Shown here one piece after another: positions 34,851 through 47,599 of a stretch of 64,000 bases of DNA. The translations under genes were made by a program, and so were the position numbers. The stretch's first letter is position 1. Every line of letters begins with the position of its first letter. Source of the DNA: Morinoia aosen (lineage: Eukaryota > Arthropoda > Malacostraca > Amphipoda > Talitridae). The stretch spans positions 19,936,484 to 20,000,483 of the forward strand of contig CM059579.1 of assembly GCA_030386875.1 (NCBI GenBank), in the 5' to 3' direction. Below the pieces are notes generated by a model. It searched no databases, was not told the DNA's origin, and worked only from the letters and a program-made list of their open reading frames with translations.

Positions 34851-35282
34851 TAAACACCTGAATGGAAATGTTATATCTATTACATCACCATCGTCAGGAT
34901 CTGTGCCACAGTCGAGCTCTCGTTAGCGATCGCGTTACGATGGCTACCATTCATTTAGTGATGCATCTCCCGAGCGGTGGTACGTCTCATAGTGTGTACT
35001 TATACGCAAGAATGAGGGTTCAAGCGGCAAACCAACACAACCTTGTATAGAAAAATAAGGGTGAGCAGCCGGCATGCGTTTATAAGGTAATTGTTTCCAA
35101 GAAGTCATAAGAAAATGTGAATAAAATGAAATACATTGATTGACGGTAGCGTTTTGAAATAACTTTCGTCTCCTAGATGTAGGTATGAGAAGGAAACTAC
35201 AGAGATCTGCGTTTCCTTTACCGGGATAATTCTTAACGTCCATGTTTCCCTATTGCTACTCAATGACGCTACGTGCGTCACC

Positions 35283-35482
35283 GATGCCAGGCACCCGCCA
35301 GCGATGCCAGGCACCCGACAGCGATGCCAGGCACCCGCCAGCAATGCCAGGCACCCGCCAGCGATGCCAGGCACCCGCCAGCGATGCCAGGCACCTCCCA
35401 GTGATGCCTGACACCCATCAGTGATGCCTGACACCCATCAGTGATGCCTGACACCCATCAGTGATGCCTGACACCCATCAGT
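35283..35482. repeat. 20-bp minisatellite, 10 copies in two blocks
   Basis: Five units near GATGCCAGGCACCCGCCAGC, one transitional unit (ending CTCCCAGT), then four identical GATGCCTGACACCCATCAGT units. The unit length is not a multiple of three, and open frames through it are not genes. Confidence 0.95.
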
Positions 35483-36699
35483 GGTATACTGTTGCCCATG
35501 ACCACGTTGCTTCAGGTGCTGAGGCCATAATAGCTCAGCCACACGCAAGCGAGGTGCAGCGAGATGCCACCACGGCACAGGATATGGGGCAACTACGCAC
35601 TCTTCCGGCAACGCAAAAGACCGTCGACTTGCGGCGTCGCAACATCAACAAAACGCGCTTGATTAAACGCTAGTCTTGAGCGAGTGTCTGATGCATGTAT
35701 GGGAGGTGTGGTGAGCGTAAGGTAAAATGGAGACCAACGTTGTAATTTCTCGCGTTACTGTTTTTACAACTTTTATAATATACGAACAATCACTAGGAAA
35801 AAATACGCATGCTTATTACTAACTGAAAATATGTCTGCATTTAAGCACGTTTACAGGTAAGTATAAATTTTTTATTAATACACTCGCAATAAGTCAACAT
35901 AAACGTGATGACACTATAATTTCTACGTTCTAACGTCAACATAATTATTCAAAATTCGACGGAGCAAGATAAAATAATTTCGACAAAATTCATCATTTGA
36001 CAGGAAACGACTTTCGAATCAATGTATATGATGAATATACATATATATGTCTTTTCAACAGTCATGAAGTAAAAAGTAAAACCAAGTATCAAAATTTCTA
36101 CTCATTTAACACTTGAATAAAATCCTAGCGACCACAAATAGCTCAAAAAATTTACTCGAATGCCAATCATAAGAGGAAAACAAATGGAAGTCAGGCTTTA
36201 GAAATTGAATCCTAATTCGAGGGAAACAGAAGCAAACTCCGACCTTCACATCGGAGGCTGCGTCCGCATTGCCGCACCGACACCACGCAGCAATAAAAGG
36301 AGCTCTAGTCCGGCATTAAGACCACGTAAAATACCATGCGCGGGACGAATTAAATAAGTAAATTTGGGGGCTAACTCGCACGCACACAAGCTCAAACCGC
36401 AGCAGTAGGTATGCAGCGGAGGCTCAGATTACACCTCGTGTCACGTAAGCAACCGCAATCTTCACATTACGGGCGCAAGTCGCGTCATCTCATGGCAATG
36501 ATGGCATTGAAGGTGGAAAGAAATGAGAGTTGACCATGAATTGAAACTTGAATATCTAACGTTGAAATTTTTGTTGAAGCATTCAGCGTGCATTTCAATA
36601 AAAACGCAAGAAAGAAGTAAAATGTGTCCCAGAAAAATTGCGTAGATTACTATAGTGAAAAAAAGAACACTACGGCAATAAAGAAATAGCCTCCCAGAT

Positions 36700-37034
36700 T
36701 AAATTAGATGTTAGTTCAAGCCTCCCTAACCGTAACAAACGCATTCCACAGCGCAAAAGGAGGAGGGCAACATTCAGTGTGAACTTGAGGGAACGAAGAA
36801 TCTAAGCACATGGTGTAAGATGTTCATAAAAGCAGTTAGATGAAAAAGAAGTTTATGAAACATAAAAGTTAAACGAAGTCGTAGGTGCTGAAAAACGAAA
36901 CAGTGAACCGAAAAAAGATGGTCCGTAACAAGACAAAAACCTATTCTATATCCTAAACTTTAGCCCGGGACCTAACATATTCCCCGTAGGAGCGCTCATT
37001 CCCATAGATACAATAGTTGTATCCCCCTGAATGG
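36700..37034 (-). mobile_element. CCCCTCAGGGG-family retroposon, nearly full length
   Basis: From 'taaattagatgttagttcaa' to 'tgtatccccctgaa'; the head hairpin has lost its last bases. Confidence 0.72.
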
Positions 37035-37054
37035 AAATAGCCTTCCAATACGAA

Positions 37055-37408
37055 CCTAAGTTATAAGTTCAAATCTCACTAGCCATAACAAAGGTGTCCA
37101 CAGGAGAGGATGGAGGAGGGCATCATTTAGCATGGAATTTAGAGAATGGGAAATCTATGCACAAGGTATGGCGCCAAACTGTGCATAGAAACAGCAAGAT
37201 TGAAAAGAGTTTATGAAACAAGATTAATGTTCAGGAAGAGAATAGGGGCAGAAAAAGGGACAGAAGTAAACCGAAAAAAATGTCCGTCCAAATCAAAAAC
37301 TTCTATTTCAACAAATGGAATCCTTACCTAACCAACATGTCAGGACTTTTTCATATCTTCGCTCTGGAATTACCAATTCTTACCAATACAATAAGCTGTA
37401 TCCCTTGA
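37055..37408 (-). mobile_element. CCCCTCAGGGG-family retroposon, diverged
   Basis: Second copy in tandem arrangement with the previous one; includes an extra 'gtatggcgccaaactgtgca' between the 'ctatgcacaagg' and 'gaaacagcaaga' blocks. Confidence 0.65.
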
Positions 37409-38533
37409 GGCGTTCGAATGAGATGGAGACAAAATTCATGATGAACTTTTAAAGAGTAAACATTTGATGTCACGCAAAAACTGCAGGAAAAGCAAGCCTA
37501 AGCGACCTCAACTTAAAACGGTGTAAATTATTCTGAGGAAATCATGCAGCCCATCATGTATTTTACTCCTAAATTTCCCCCTGCTACGTATAAATAGCCA
37601 AAACAGGGAAAATTCACGTCACTATTGGGATAACTAACAAGTTAGACTTATAACATTCTATCACTTACCTTGATAATTTCGGAGGACTAGAAGAAGTGCT
37701 TTGCATTTCGGGTGTAGCGTAGTACAGAACTTCAATTTAAAGATTACCTTCAGCGAGAGCTGGTTATGATTATGACGTCGTAATCTGAGACTCGACGGTT
37801 TTGAAATTAACCTCCAACGTAGTCGATAATGCCTATTATTTAGAACACACGGAATGACAAATTGAGACTCGTCCTCTAATTGTAGTTTATAAACGAAGTT
37901 ACTCAAGTTACAAAGAAACCCAAATGTGAAAAGACAATCATCAGACAAAAATAGCTAATGTGATTTTTATGATCGATTGGCAACGTTACCGTCTAACATT
38001 AAAATTTAAAAAATTACAGGAACAGGCGAATTACCACTCTTGAAAAACATAATTTATCAGTGCTGCCGTTGAGAAAATTGTAGGTTTGAAATGTTTCCCC
38101 TCATCCAGGCTTCCGCAAACTACTCTAAAAATATAAGCATTGAAAAAGGAGACTCTCAAGTTCATAGTTTATTTATATCACTTTGACAGTAAATTATGGA
38201 AAATCTTTGCACGCCTACACTGTGAAAAGAGAAAAATACCTAAAACCAAAAAAATGCAATAAATATTCTTACAGCAGCACAACGGAAAACAGTGGGTTAC
38301 GTAATAAAATGGAACTCTAAATATGGGAGAACTCCATTTATGTGATAAATGTAACTTGTCACCGGAACATGATAAGCCTGTCACGACGCTAGCACAAGTG
38401 AGCAGATCAGACGCGCTGCTCTGGACCGCCTCGAGGCTGCGTGCGGACTGTGGCGGAGCGTTCCAGTGACGAAGCCAGGTTTGCTTGTGTTGTCGTGGCG
38501 GTGCAGCTGGGAGCTCATGTTCTTGGGATACAT
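37409..38533. other. Sequence without supported gene
   Basis: AT-rich, except for a GC-richer patch at about 38390-38520. That patch has a minus-strand open frame (HELPAAPPRQHKQTWLRHW) but no good splice sites and no recognisable domain. Confidence 0.45.
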
Positions 38534-39028
38534 AACCACTTTGACTGTGACGTGAGTCAACGGTAGTACTAGGAGGAATTTTCATAATGCTGTTGATCAA
38601 GTAAATTTTCATGTCAACTCGATTTGCATGAATACTTAATGAAAACTAAATGCAAGCGTGATTAAGTTAATGTTTGCAATTTTGGAAATTATTTACGACA
38701 ATTGACTTAAACACGTTCACCGCGTTTCCGCGGTTGTTAACGGTTGGTATTGTTAGGTTGTAAGTAGCAGAATAGGGAAATCGACTCAGCTGTTCAGATA
38801 CATTTTTATCCTTCTCAAGAAATATGAAAATGCAATTGTTCGGCAACATTTCACCTTGTATGACTACAATAATTTTTTTAAAAAGGTCGCGAAACAGATA
38901 AACTGTAATTCATTCATACCGGTACGTGAACGAGCCATTAACCAGTTGGTACACAAATAGCCCAATACGCGGGAAACGTGTAAATTTGGGCTGAACTTTA
39001 GTTTAACCTTCCGCAGTCGAAGTATCAA
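38534..39028. mobile_element. TTAA-type MITE copy interrupted by another insert
   Basis: Left part 38534-38710 ('actttgactgtgacgtgagt' to 'acgacaattgactt') and right part 38982-39028 ('cttccgcagtcgaagtatca') match the MITE family. Between them, 38711-38981 is foreign. Confidence 0.55.
38711..38981. mobile_element. Nested 271-bp insert with short inverted ends
   Basis: Begins ACACGTTCACCGCG and ends CGCGGGAAACGTGT, an imperfect inverted pair, preceded by TTAA. Probably a second small DNA element; the target duplication is not clear. Confidence 0.4.
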
Positions 39029-40530
39029 GTCTTTCCCCAGAAATCTTATTCACCATCAGGCGGCCTTGCAGAGTTACTAAGTGCTGTCCCACGTCATGTT
39101 GTCAACTTCACATATAGCGGCCATTCTCAACCTTTCCTCCATAACTGACCCCTCGGCTTTGTGCATTCCTTTATTTACCCCCTCCTCCCATAAAAAACAC
39201 ATTGTTTCCATTCTCTTTCATTCTACAAAATTAAATTTAATTGCATGATTTTTTAAATTATCAGGAACTTCAATTATTTACCCCCGACCATGTAATTATT
39301 TACCCCTCGTTGAGAACCTCTGACTTAGAGATACACTGCCAGCTGTACGACTACGATTACCCGCACTGGTAGAAAATCCTGCCCTAGGTTATGACTAGAG
39401 ACACAGCAAGCCCCTATCTGATATAAAATAAAAGAGAATGCTTCTATACAGCGAGTTACTCGTTAGCAACAAAAATCTCAAAATAAGTGGAAAAATAACA
39501 AAGATTTTTCATCATATATCCAAATAATAATAATAATAATAATACGAGAAAACATAACATGTTTATCATATACGTCCATTGAAATAAACCTTGGTGCTAC
39601 AACTCGTTTAATAAATTATTTCATACGATATCAAGATAAAACGTAATTACAATAATTTTTCAGTTTTCCACAGCCCGCTTGATATTATTATTTAATACGA
39701 CGAAGCTCCATTACTAGGCCAATCACACTACAAGCATACCTGACCCGTACAAGTCAACTCTTAAACTATCTTTTTTACCTAAAAACATGAGCGAAGGCAG
39801 ACAGAAAGTGGTTACAGTACAAATACTTACGCATTTTCTACCTTGTAAAAATTTCATTTTTGATTTTTCAATAAGAATATCCAACACACGATAAATATCG
39901 ACCATTTTTTTCCAAGAACGATAGATTAGTATGAATGATCATAACTCTGTATGCCTTAAATTATGTACGCTCAAGTTTCTTTGCGTCGAATGTTATAGAG
40001 CTGTGTACTAAACTAACCGGACAATGCTCAAGTCTCGTATATTACAGCAAACATTCTCTCACTGCAATAAAGTAAACTTATTTCTATCCCATAATAACAG
40101 AAAAGAATTAAGATGAGCTATACAAATGAATGTATTACTACTGAATTTCGCACAACTTTATGAGACGCGTCTAGCACGGACGCTTCGCTCAACGTTAACT
40201 AAAACTGATCACATATAACTGAACCTGACCCCAGCACAGTAGCAAAACAAAGTCTCGTGTATGGGATATCATTCTGAGCTCATGACCCTCGAAACAAAGG
40301 TTGCTCGAGCTAAAATAAACGGGAAGTATACCCAAGGCAATCATCTGATGCAGTTCACGCTCCACACAGGGCAAGCTATCTTTTCAGTAGCCGTGTGACC
40401 GCGGCATGAAGGATTCATCCACAGTTAATTGAATAAAACTGCAGGATAAATTAGGATACCAAACCGTAGACATTTAAAGTAGGGATGGTAAAAATTAATA
40501 TAGACATGCGGTTAGAATTCGTGTAAAGAT
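39029..40530. other. AT-rich sequence without supported gene
   Basis: Only a short (AAT)n tract near 39527-39542 stands out. No coding signal seen on either strand. Confidence 0.6.
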
Positions 40531-40823
40531 TAGATTATTTGTTAGTTTAAGCCTCCCTATCCGCAACAAAGGCGATCCAAAGAGAGGAAGGAAGAAAGCA
40601 CTATTTAGCATGGAGTTAAGGGAACGCGGAATCTTTGCAGAAAGGACATAGAAACAGTAAGATAAGAAAGAAGTTCATGAACCAAGATCAAAGTTGAAGA
40701 AGAAAGTAGTGGGTGCTGAAAAAACACGACAGCAGTGAACCGAGAAAAGATGGTTCTCAACATAACAAAAGCATTTTATTTAAAAAAAAGAAGGCCTACC
40801 TAACTCTCAGCTAGGGCTCTCAC
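40531..40823 (-). mobile_element. Retroposon copy, 5'-truncated, with TSD
   Basis: Ends abruptly at 'ctagggctctcaca', without the structured head, and is bounded by TTAGAATTCGTGTAAAG (about 40512-40528) and TTAGAAATCGTGTAAAAAG (about 40825-40843). A truncated 5' end together with a target duplication fixes the orientation of the whole family and supports reverse transcription. Confidence 0.8.
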
Positions 40824-40994
40824 ATTAGAAATCGTGTAAAAAGAATGGACGCTTATATTGAAGGGTTGGCGCAGAAATTGAGCTTCGCATTCGCCTAGCT
40901 CAAATGAGAACTTACGGTAGGAAATTTCCATGAAAACAGACAGTTGAACAAGTCGAAGGAAAACAAAAACTGACAGCATGATCAAATTGCAATT

Positions 40995-41163
40995 TTAACT
41001 AGGTATATATGATAGTTCATGAAAACTTGATGAAAGCTAAATGAAGGAATGATTCAGTTAATATTTGCAATTTGAAACATTATTTACGACAATTGATTTC
41101 AAATTTAAGTAGACCATTAAACTTCAGTTTTACCTGCCGCAGTCAAAGTGTCAATACTAGATC
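40995..41163. mobile_element. TTAA-type MITE, partial
   Basis: Right two thirds of the MITE: 'gaaagctaaatgaaggaatg' to 'ctgccgcagtcaaagtgtca'. The left end is missing. Confidence 0.55.
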
Positions 41164-41424
41164 GTGCAAATAAATCCAGTTCAATTTCTAGCTAGCGTTC
41201 TAAAAGATAGCGACAAACACTGGACAAGGAAGAGTTAAAATAGAACACCAAATAAATGTTTTGCGCATAAACGCCTGCAATAGAATACCATAAGGTAAGA
41301 TAGATCCTGACACCACGTCAAAGGACTAATAATCCCTTGGCCATCACGGCCGAGTCAAGTCGTCTTCACATGATTTGTGTTTAGAGTGCAAAGAAAAAAA
41401 ACTAACTCGTCCGAAATATGCATC

Positions 41425-41757
41425 AGAACAGATTAGACAACAAATTAGTTCAAGTTTTCCTAACCTCAGCAAAGGCGCTACGAGAGGAAAGAATGCACCT
41501 TTTAGTGAGAAATTTCAGAAATGAGGATTCTATTCGCAAGGTGTATACCCTCAACCTGCGCACAAATACTAGATAAACATCGAAGAAAAATACAATAAGT
41601 GATGAAAAAAGGAAAACAGAGAATCGAAAAAAGAAGGTCCGTAGTAAAAAAAATCCATCTTAAGAATGAAAGTCCCGCTTGACCTTCTTCTCGGGACTTG
41701 ACACTTCCATTGAGATTTGAGAGCATTTAAATTTCCATAAATACAATAGTTGTATGC
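41425..41757 (-). mobile_element. CCCCTCAGGGG-family retroposon, diverged
   Basis: 'caaattagttcaagttttcc' to 'aatacaatagttgtatgcc'; the body has several deletions. Confidence 0.6.
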
Positions 41758-42242
41758 CTATGCAGAGTATTTCGAAAACAGCGAAGTTTATACTTCAATT
41801 CAGAGCCCTCTCAGCTGACGAGTTCAGCATTAGGAAATCTACGTGAGGTTTCGTACAACAAAAGGTCACCTAGGAATGGGTTAAATATCGGATTCTGCGA
41901 CAGAAGCAGCTACATTCGCATCACATGAGTGCATTTACAGTTATTTTATAAAATCAAATCATTGTTATTGTCGTTTGGTATCATGATTGATTAAAATGAA
42001 AAATTTTTAGTCAATACTTCGATTTCGGCACTAATTAGCGGGAAGAAAAATCTAACAGTTAAATTGAATTAAACGTTAAGGACAAACAGAACGTTACATC
42101 CATTTGCAAAGAAAAATCTTTCTGAGTTTCGAAATTTTTAATTAATTACTTGCAAAGAACCCTTGGAAGTTCCCAAACTTCTCTAAGCGGTTCTGCTATT
42201 GCTTGAAACATCTTTGGAATACCTGTCTTCAATGCATTTGCT

Positions 42243-42452
42243 TATATTAGTTTGGGCCTAATAACAAAAACGGTGCTCCAAATAGAGTACAGAGAAAGGT
42301 GCCATTTAGTATGGAGTTGAGGGAACGCGGAATCTATAAAATGAGCAGCAGTGAACCGAAAAAATGGTCCGTAACCAACAAAAGACCTAATCTATTTCAA
42401 CAAAAAGAAGACCAACCTAACCGTTAGTTCAGGACCCCACATATTCCCCCTG
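42243..42452 (-). mobile_element. Retroposon copy, internally deleted
   Basis: 'ccatttagtatggagttgag' joins directly to 'agcagtgaaccgaaaaaat', skipping the middle of the family, and ends at 'cacatattccccctga'. Confidence 0.65.
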
Positions 42453-43910
42453 AATGTTGTAGAGCTCTGCCGTCGCTTTTTCCATAACACCCTCTCAATT
42501 CACAAAAATTCCCTTCCAAGATTGTATTCAGTTAAAGGAACATCCAGAAATCACAAGGTGCCATGGCAAGAGAACAGAGAGATGACGGAACAAGATGAGC
42601 GTTGTTTTTGACCAAGTAAGCTTACATGGGCGGGCGCTTGCGAACGAATTTTGCCGGTCCATGTCGCATGGCGTGTTCTGTTAAAATCATAGCCTAACTG
42701 ACCCTCGTGCTCATTCCTACTTCTAAAACCATGCTTTGATGGTTGGTATACGACGGTCTTCCATTACTATGCTTGGAGCATATTCGCAATGTATTCTTCG
42801 TTGCTATGGAGGGATGACCTTTCAGATCGTTGATGCTATCGAAAGAGGTTTGACCTTGTTCGAAGAAGTTTGCTCATTCTTGATCTTCGTTATCCCCATC
42901 GCTTCATCATCAAAGGCTTGCTAAATCTTCAGGATCGTTTACACAAGCGCATTACCAAGACACAAATTTCAATCGCGTCAAATGCTCACTGCGCTCTGAC
43001 ATGTTGCATAGGAATGATTATCTGACAAGCCTGTGCTGAACGTCGGCATTCGTCCCTTCACAGGCTGGAAATGGTGTGCAACCTTGCTGGCAAAATTTCT
43101 ATATATGAGCTAGAAATACGCCGCGAACTATTAAGTAAAGAATTCATAAATGGTAAATTATTTCTTTTACAACCCAAGAACGGATGTTTTACGATTGGAT
43201 CTAGCATATCGGCAAAAAATATTCAGACAGGGCTTGAGGGATCAAAACAGCCGAAGTGGTCCGCACCAGAGCCTGAAGTGAAAACAAAATAAAATCATGA
43301 TTAAGTAGCTCATTTTGTCTTCCCACTCGACCCAAGATTAGGAATCGAACCGCAGTTGCCCTCGTTTTTAGCAGTCTCGAGGAAATACTTCGGTCAAAGG
43401 GTGATTGTTTTCAGCATAATGAGGCGTATTGCGTGTTGAAAATTTCCTAAAAGTTGGACGTCAGCACAATTCAACGTAAAAAGAAGACAACTTATACTTT
43501 GCAGGCTATGATTCGTGAGTAAAGTTCGCACTTGACTTCGCAAACATGGGCGATGCTCCAAGTTGTTTCTAAACGGCGTTTAAACAGCGGCAAAATTCTC
43601 GTACAGAAACAATTAAGCAGAAACGGCTTAAAATTTATAAAAAAAAAACTATTGTGTTTTTTATAATTTCTCCCGCTCGTTTCTTATGTCATTGAGTAGC
43701 GTTTAATACACGAAATATTTTTTCCTCGTGCAACCAGAGACTTTCCAAACGCGCCAACGGAAGTTATCAACATAAACGTAACGCTGCGTGGTTTTGCTCA
43801 GCAAGTCTGTTGAAACATGCAAGATAGTGTCGGTAACTCATTTGACTGAGCATGGAGTGAGAACTGTGCTCCAATGGGTGCAATTCTTGGCTACTAAAAA
43901 ATAGACCCAA
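42453..43910. other. Sequence without supported gene
   Basis: A 73-codon frame at 43071-43292 (+) and a 62-codon frame at 42736-42924 (+) have no recognised domain or splice context. They may be scraps of an old element. Confidence 0.4.
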
Positions 43911-44050
43911 CTGCACAGATCGAACACGACTGCACAAAGCTAACACGAGTGTACAGAATCAAACAAGAGTTTTGAGGGTCAATCACTAGAGTACAAGAAC
44001 CAACACGAGTGCGCAGGGTCAATCACGAGTGCACAGGACCAAACACAATG
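43911..44050. repeat. Imperfect 22-bp tandem repeat
   Basis: Six or so degenerate units around 'aacacgagtgyacaggatca'; the first units are the most diverged. Confidence 0.7.
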
Positions 44051-46126
44051 GTGCCGAGTCGAACGTATTCATTCGAGTAGAACGAGATTATGAAATTCCT
44101 GATAAGGCTTTCTTCACTAGGAAAAACATTAACGTGATACTGAGCGTGCAACATATAGGACCAACAGTTAGTGGTACTACAACGCAAAACAGCCTGTCCA
44201 ACTGTATTACATTCGTGAGGCGAATCAACGACCAGTGACTACTGCTCAGTTCTATCAGGGCAACACACTCGTGTGAATTTGCTTTGGTGTATTTTACGAA
44301 CAAAGGATGGTGTACAACATTGAGAGCTTAATACTTCATTCCCTATAGCCTATACTAAACTCATTCTTATTCTCATTCAATAACATCATTCAAGGCTGTA
44401 GGACTGATATTTTTCAGTGCACCATGTGAATATTTTCATGATTTCAATCTTATTATTAGAACATGATACATACATTGAAATGTGCTCCAAAAATAGTGCA
44501 ATGAATCGATATCAATTGATGGCATGAGTATTCAAAACTCCAGAAATGTTGGGGATCTTTCAACACTTAATAGCAAAATTGGTTTCCGTCCATGAACATA
44601 GGGATTCTACGGTTTGTCCAAGGGCTAGGGGAATTGGAAATATTTCAATCAAATTACCCATTTTTTGCTTTACACTGCCCATCCAAGATGATACTTCAAC
44701 ATATTTTTGAGCAGCTGAAATATATTCCCATAACTTATAAATTAATTCTAAAAATTTCTATTTTCCTATCTTTCTCATTTCAAAAGAGGAAAAAAGGTTT
44801 ACACCAAATAAGCAATAGACACATATACACTTAAAGGCATCAACCGCAGGGCCCATAAGCCGCCCATCACAGATGCAAATGAGAATTACTGCAGAAGAGT
44901 CCTGAATGTAGACCTAAATTAACCAGAAGAGTGCATTAAATATGAATTAAAGCAGTGCATCAAATGCTGTTAATGATACTTGAACAATAATAATTGAATG
45001 CTGAATTGAATATCAATTGTTTACAAAGACATTTGCAATGAAGCAGTGTAACTTTACTTATTATAACAACTCAACAGTCCTTTTACAACACATAGTATTG
45101 TAAAGACTTGATTTTGTGTTCATTAATTATCGTATTTTTATTCTGGGCTTGAATCTCACTGATAAATAACAACAATAGATTACTCAAAATCTTATATCTT
45201 ATGAAGCTTATACAGGAATGAGTACTTTAACAATTCCTTATAACTTGAAGTACAAAATTAGTATTATGCTGTAATATTTGTATCAGGGATACACAAAAAT
45301 ATGAAAAAGCATCAAGAAATAGTTATTAAAAGCATTTATGGAACATGGTTAAACATGGCAAAAACTAAAGCATTAGATTTTGCATAAACATGCATATGAA
45401 AACTATATGAAGGTATTATTGCATATCCATTTAGCCAAACTGAAAGCAACTCATCAGGATTAGGACGAGCAATGTATGAAGCAAAAATTCAGTTAGTCGA
45501 AATATGACTTCTCATCTTAGCATAGCAGTGGAATCATTCATTTTTGTCAGCATTCTTGGACTAAGTAAAATAAATGCTTCAGCTGCTAAATAATTAAGAA
45601 ATTTAATATTTAAGGTAAGATCCTAGGAAGCATCAAAATGGTTAATATAAACAGAGACTTAAAACCCCTACATTTGTTAAAGCATCCATATAATCAATAC
45701 ATAAATAGACTGCCAGTCCTTGAAGAAATTCAATCCATTCTTTTTAGGATTTTTTTACAGATGATAAAATTTACATGTATAAAGTTAGAAATATTAAATT
45801 AAATTTCATGTAAGATTTATATTCATATTCAACAGTTTAAACTGTGGAAAATTTTTGTGCACAATTATAATATCAGAAGAGAGAGATTATCACAATGAAC
45901 AAATTACTAATATTTAATTACTTTTGTTAACAATCTAAACTTATATTTTTACACAATTCCTGTTCAAGTTTTAGTATATTTTAATACAATAGCACGCACA
46001 GGAAGAATTAAAAAGAATTTCAAGTCTACAATGCACTCACGTGTACCCAAATTTAAAATTGGTCTTAATTTCTGATAGAATAATACAATCCTACATATTT
46101 CCCTGGGTGGTTTGCGACAATGCATT
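44051..46126. other. AT-rich sequence without supported gene
   Basis: Nothing recognised. Open frames are short and hydrophobic or low in information. Confidence 0.6.
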
Positions 46127-47599
46127 GGTCAATATGTATTTTAGGTTGTTCAGGGAAACTAAGAATTTCGTTCCAAAGAATCACTATAGGAACACATTTA
46201 AAAACGCTTTACACGAATGACGTTCTGCTTGCTGATGCATTATTTTTGAGATATTTAACTTTGAAGTTATAAGAGTGGCGTTAATGGAATGGCTTTTGCG
46301 CGCCAAAAGAGAGGGTGTTCCAACAACGCAGCAAGCGCGCCAAGCAGGGGAAAAGCAATTGTTTTCGCAATATGTGGTGTAATTCATTATTTGCCGACCC
46401 TGCAGAGCCTGAGCCCACTTCTAGGATGTTTAAGTTAATAACACAATAAAGGTTATAACCCAAAAATATTAGCGTGACTGGAATAGTGAAGACTTAAATC
46501 GATATGCACTGGACATCACTTTCAAGATGGCGGCGACCGTACCGGGTGGCCGCCATTTTGGAACTGATGTAAACTAAGTCTTCAGTAATCCAGTCTTGCT
46601 AATATTTTTGGGTTATAAGCATTATTATGTTTTTAACTAAAACATCCTAGAAGGCTCAGGCTCCCCAGGGTTGGCAAATAATAAATTACGGCATATATTG
46701 CGAAAACAATAACTTTTTCACTGCTTGGCGCGCTCGCTGCGTTGTTGGAACACCCTCTCCTTTGGCGCCTGAAAGCCATTCCATTAATATTGCTGCTTTA
46801 ACTTCAAAGTTAAATAACTTAAAAATAAGGCATCAGCAAGCAGAATGTCATTCAAGTAAAACGTTTGGTCAATGTTTAGTTTCCCTTCGGCAGGGAAATT
46901 AAAGATGTCGTTGCTGATAATCACTAAATGAGCACATTTAAAAACCTTTTACAAGAATGGCATTATGCTCTCTGATGCGTTATTTCCGAATTATTTAACT
47001 TTGAAGTTGGCGCGCGCGTGCGCCCGCGCCGTAATTTAGTTAATAAGGGTAGTTAACCCGCCTATTACAAACGTAAAGAGGTTGGGTCGTGAGGGTTAGC
47101 CACAGTTCTTTAAGTGAAAATTATAAATAAAGGTTTCTAGTGACGTTTGTTTACATCGACTGGAAGATGATGGGCGCCGCCATCTTTCTGCCGATGTAAA
47201 CAAGATTGCGATCGTCACCCTAATGGGTGGGTTAGAAGCTTTATTTATACTTTTCACTAAAAGAACTGTGGCTAACCCTCACGACCCAACCTCTTTACGT
47301 TTGTAATAGGGGGTTAGCTTCCATTATTAATTAAATTACGCTTGGCGCGGTCACTTCCTGTGGCGCGCGACAGCCAACTTCAAAGTTAAATAATTCGGAA
47401 ATAACGCATCAGAGAGCATAATGCCATTCATGTAAAAGGTTTTTAAATGTGCTCATTTAGTGATTATCAGCAACGACATCTTTAATTTCCCTGCCGAAGG
47501 GAAACTATACATTGACCAAACGTTTTTCAATGTGTTCCTTTAGTGATTCTTTGGAACGGAATTCTTAATTTCCGTGAACAACCTAAAATACATATTGAC
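46127..47599. mobile_element. Palindromic DNA element P1 (interrupted by P2)
   Basis: Inverted repeats of about 370 bp: the left arm 46127-46520 mirrors 46545-46866 plus 47526-47599. Ends are GGTCAATATGTATTTTAGG on the left and its near complement ending at 47599. The centre (about 46521-46560) contains 'caagatggcggc'/'ggccgccattttgg'. Without P2 the element is about 820 bp. No coding sequence, hence non-autonomous. Flanks AATGCATT and AAACGCAT could be a worn 8-bp target duplication. Confidence 0.8.
46867..47517. mobile_element. Palindromic DNA element P2 nested in P1
   Basis: A 651-bp near-perfect palindrome. The left end GGTCAATGTTTAGTTTCCC is mirrored at the right end, and the first 70 or so bases of both arms are almost identical. 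It is flanked by AAACGTTT on both sides (46859-46866 and 47518-47525), an exact 8-bp target duplication of the size made by hAT and P-type transposases. The terminal GGTCAAT resembles the P1 end, so the two are probably related families. Confidence 0.88.

Larger units (their letters stand above)
33578..36699. other. Upstream or intronic region of the unrecognised gene
   Basis: Contains one strong donor-like site on the minus strand (AAATACG|gtaagtg at about 34230), preceded by ATG-TTA-AAA-TAC. This could be a short first coding exon (MLKY), joining exon G through its tandem phase-1 acceptor. The frame stays open for about 26 hydrophobic codons upstream, but without an ATG. The region also holds a GC-rich patch (34660-34850) and a 20-bp minisatellite (35283-35482). 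Nothing else is supported. Confidence 0.4.
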
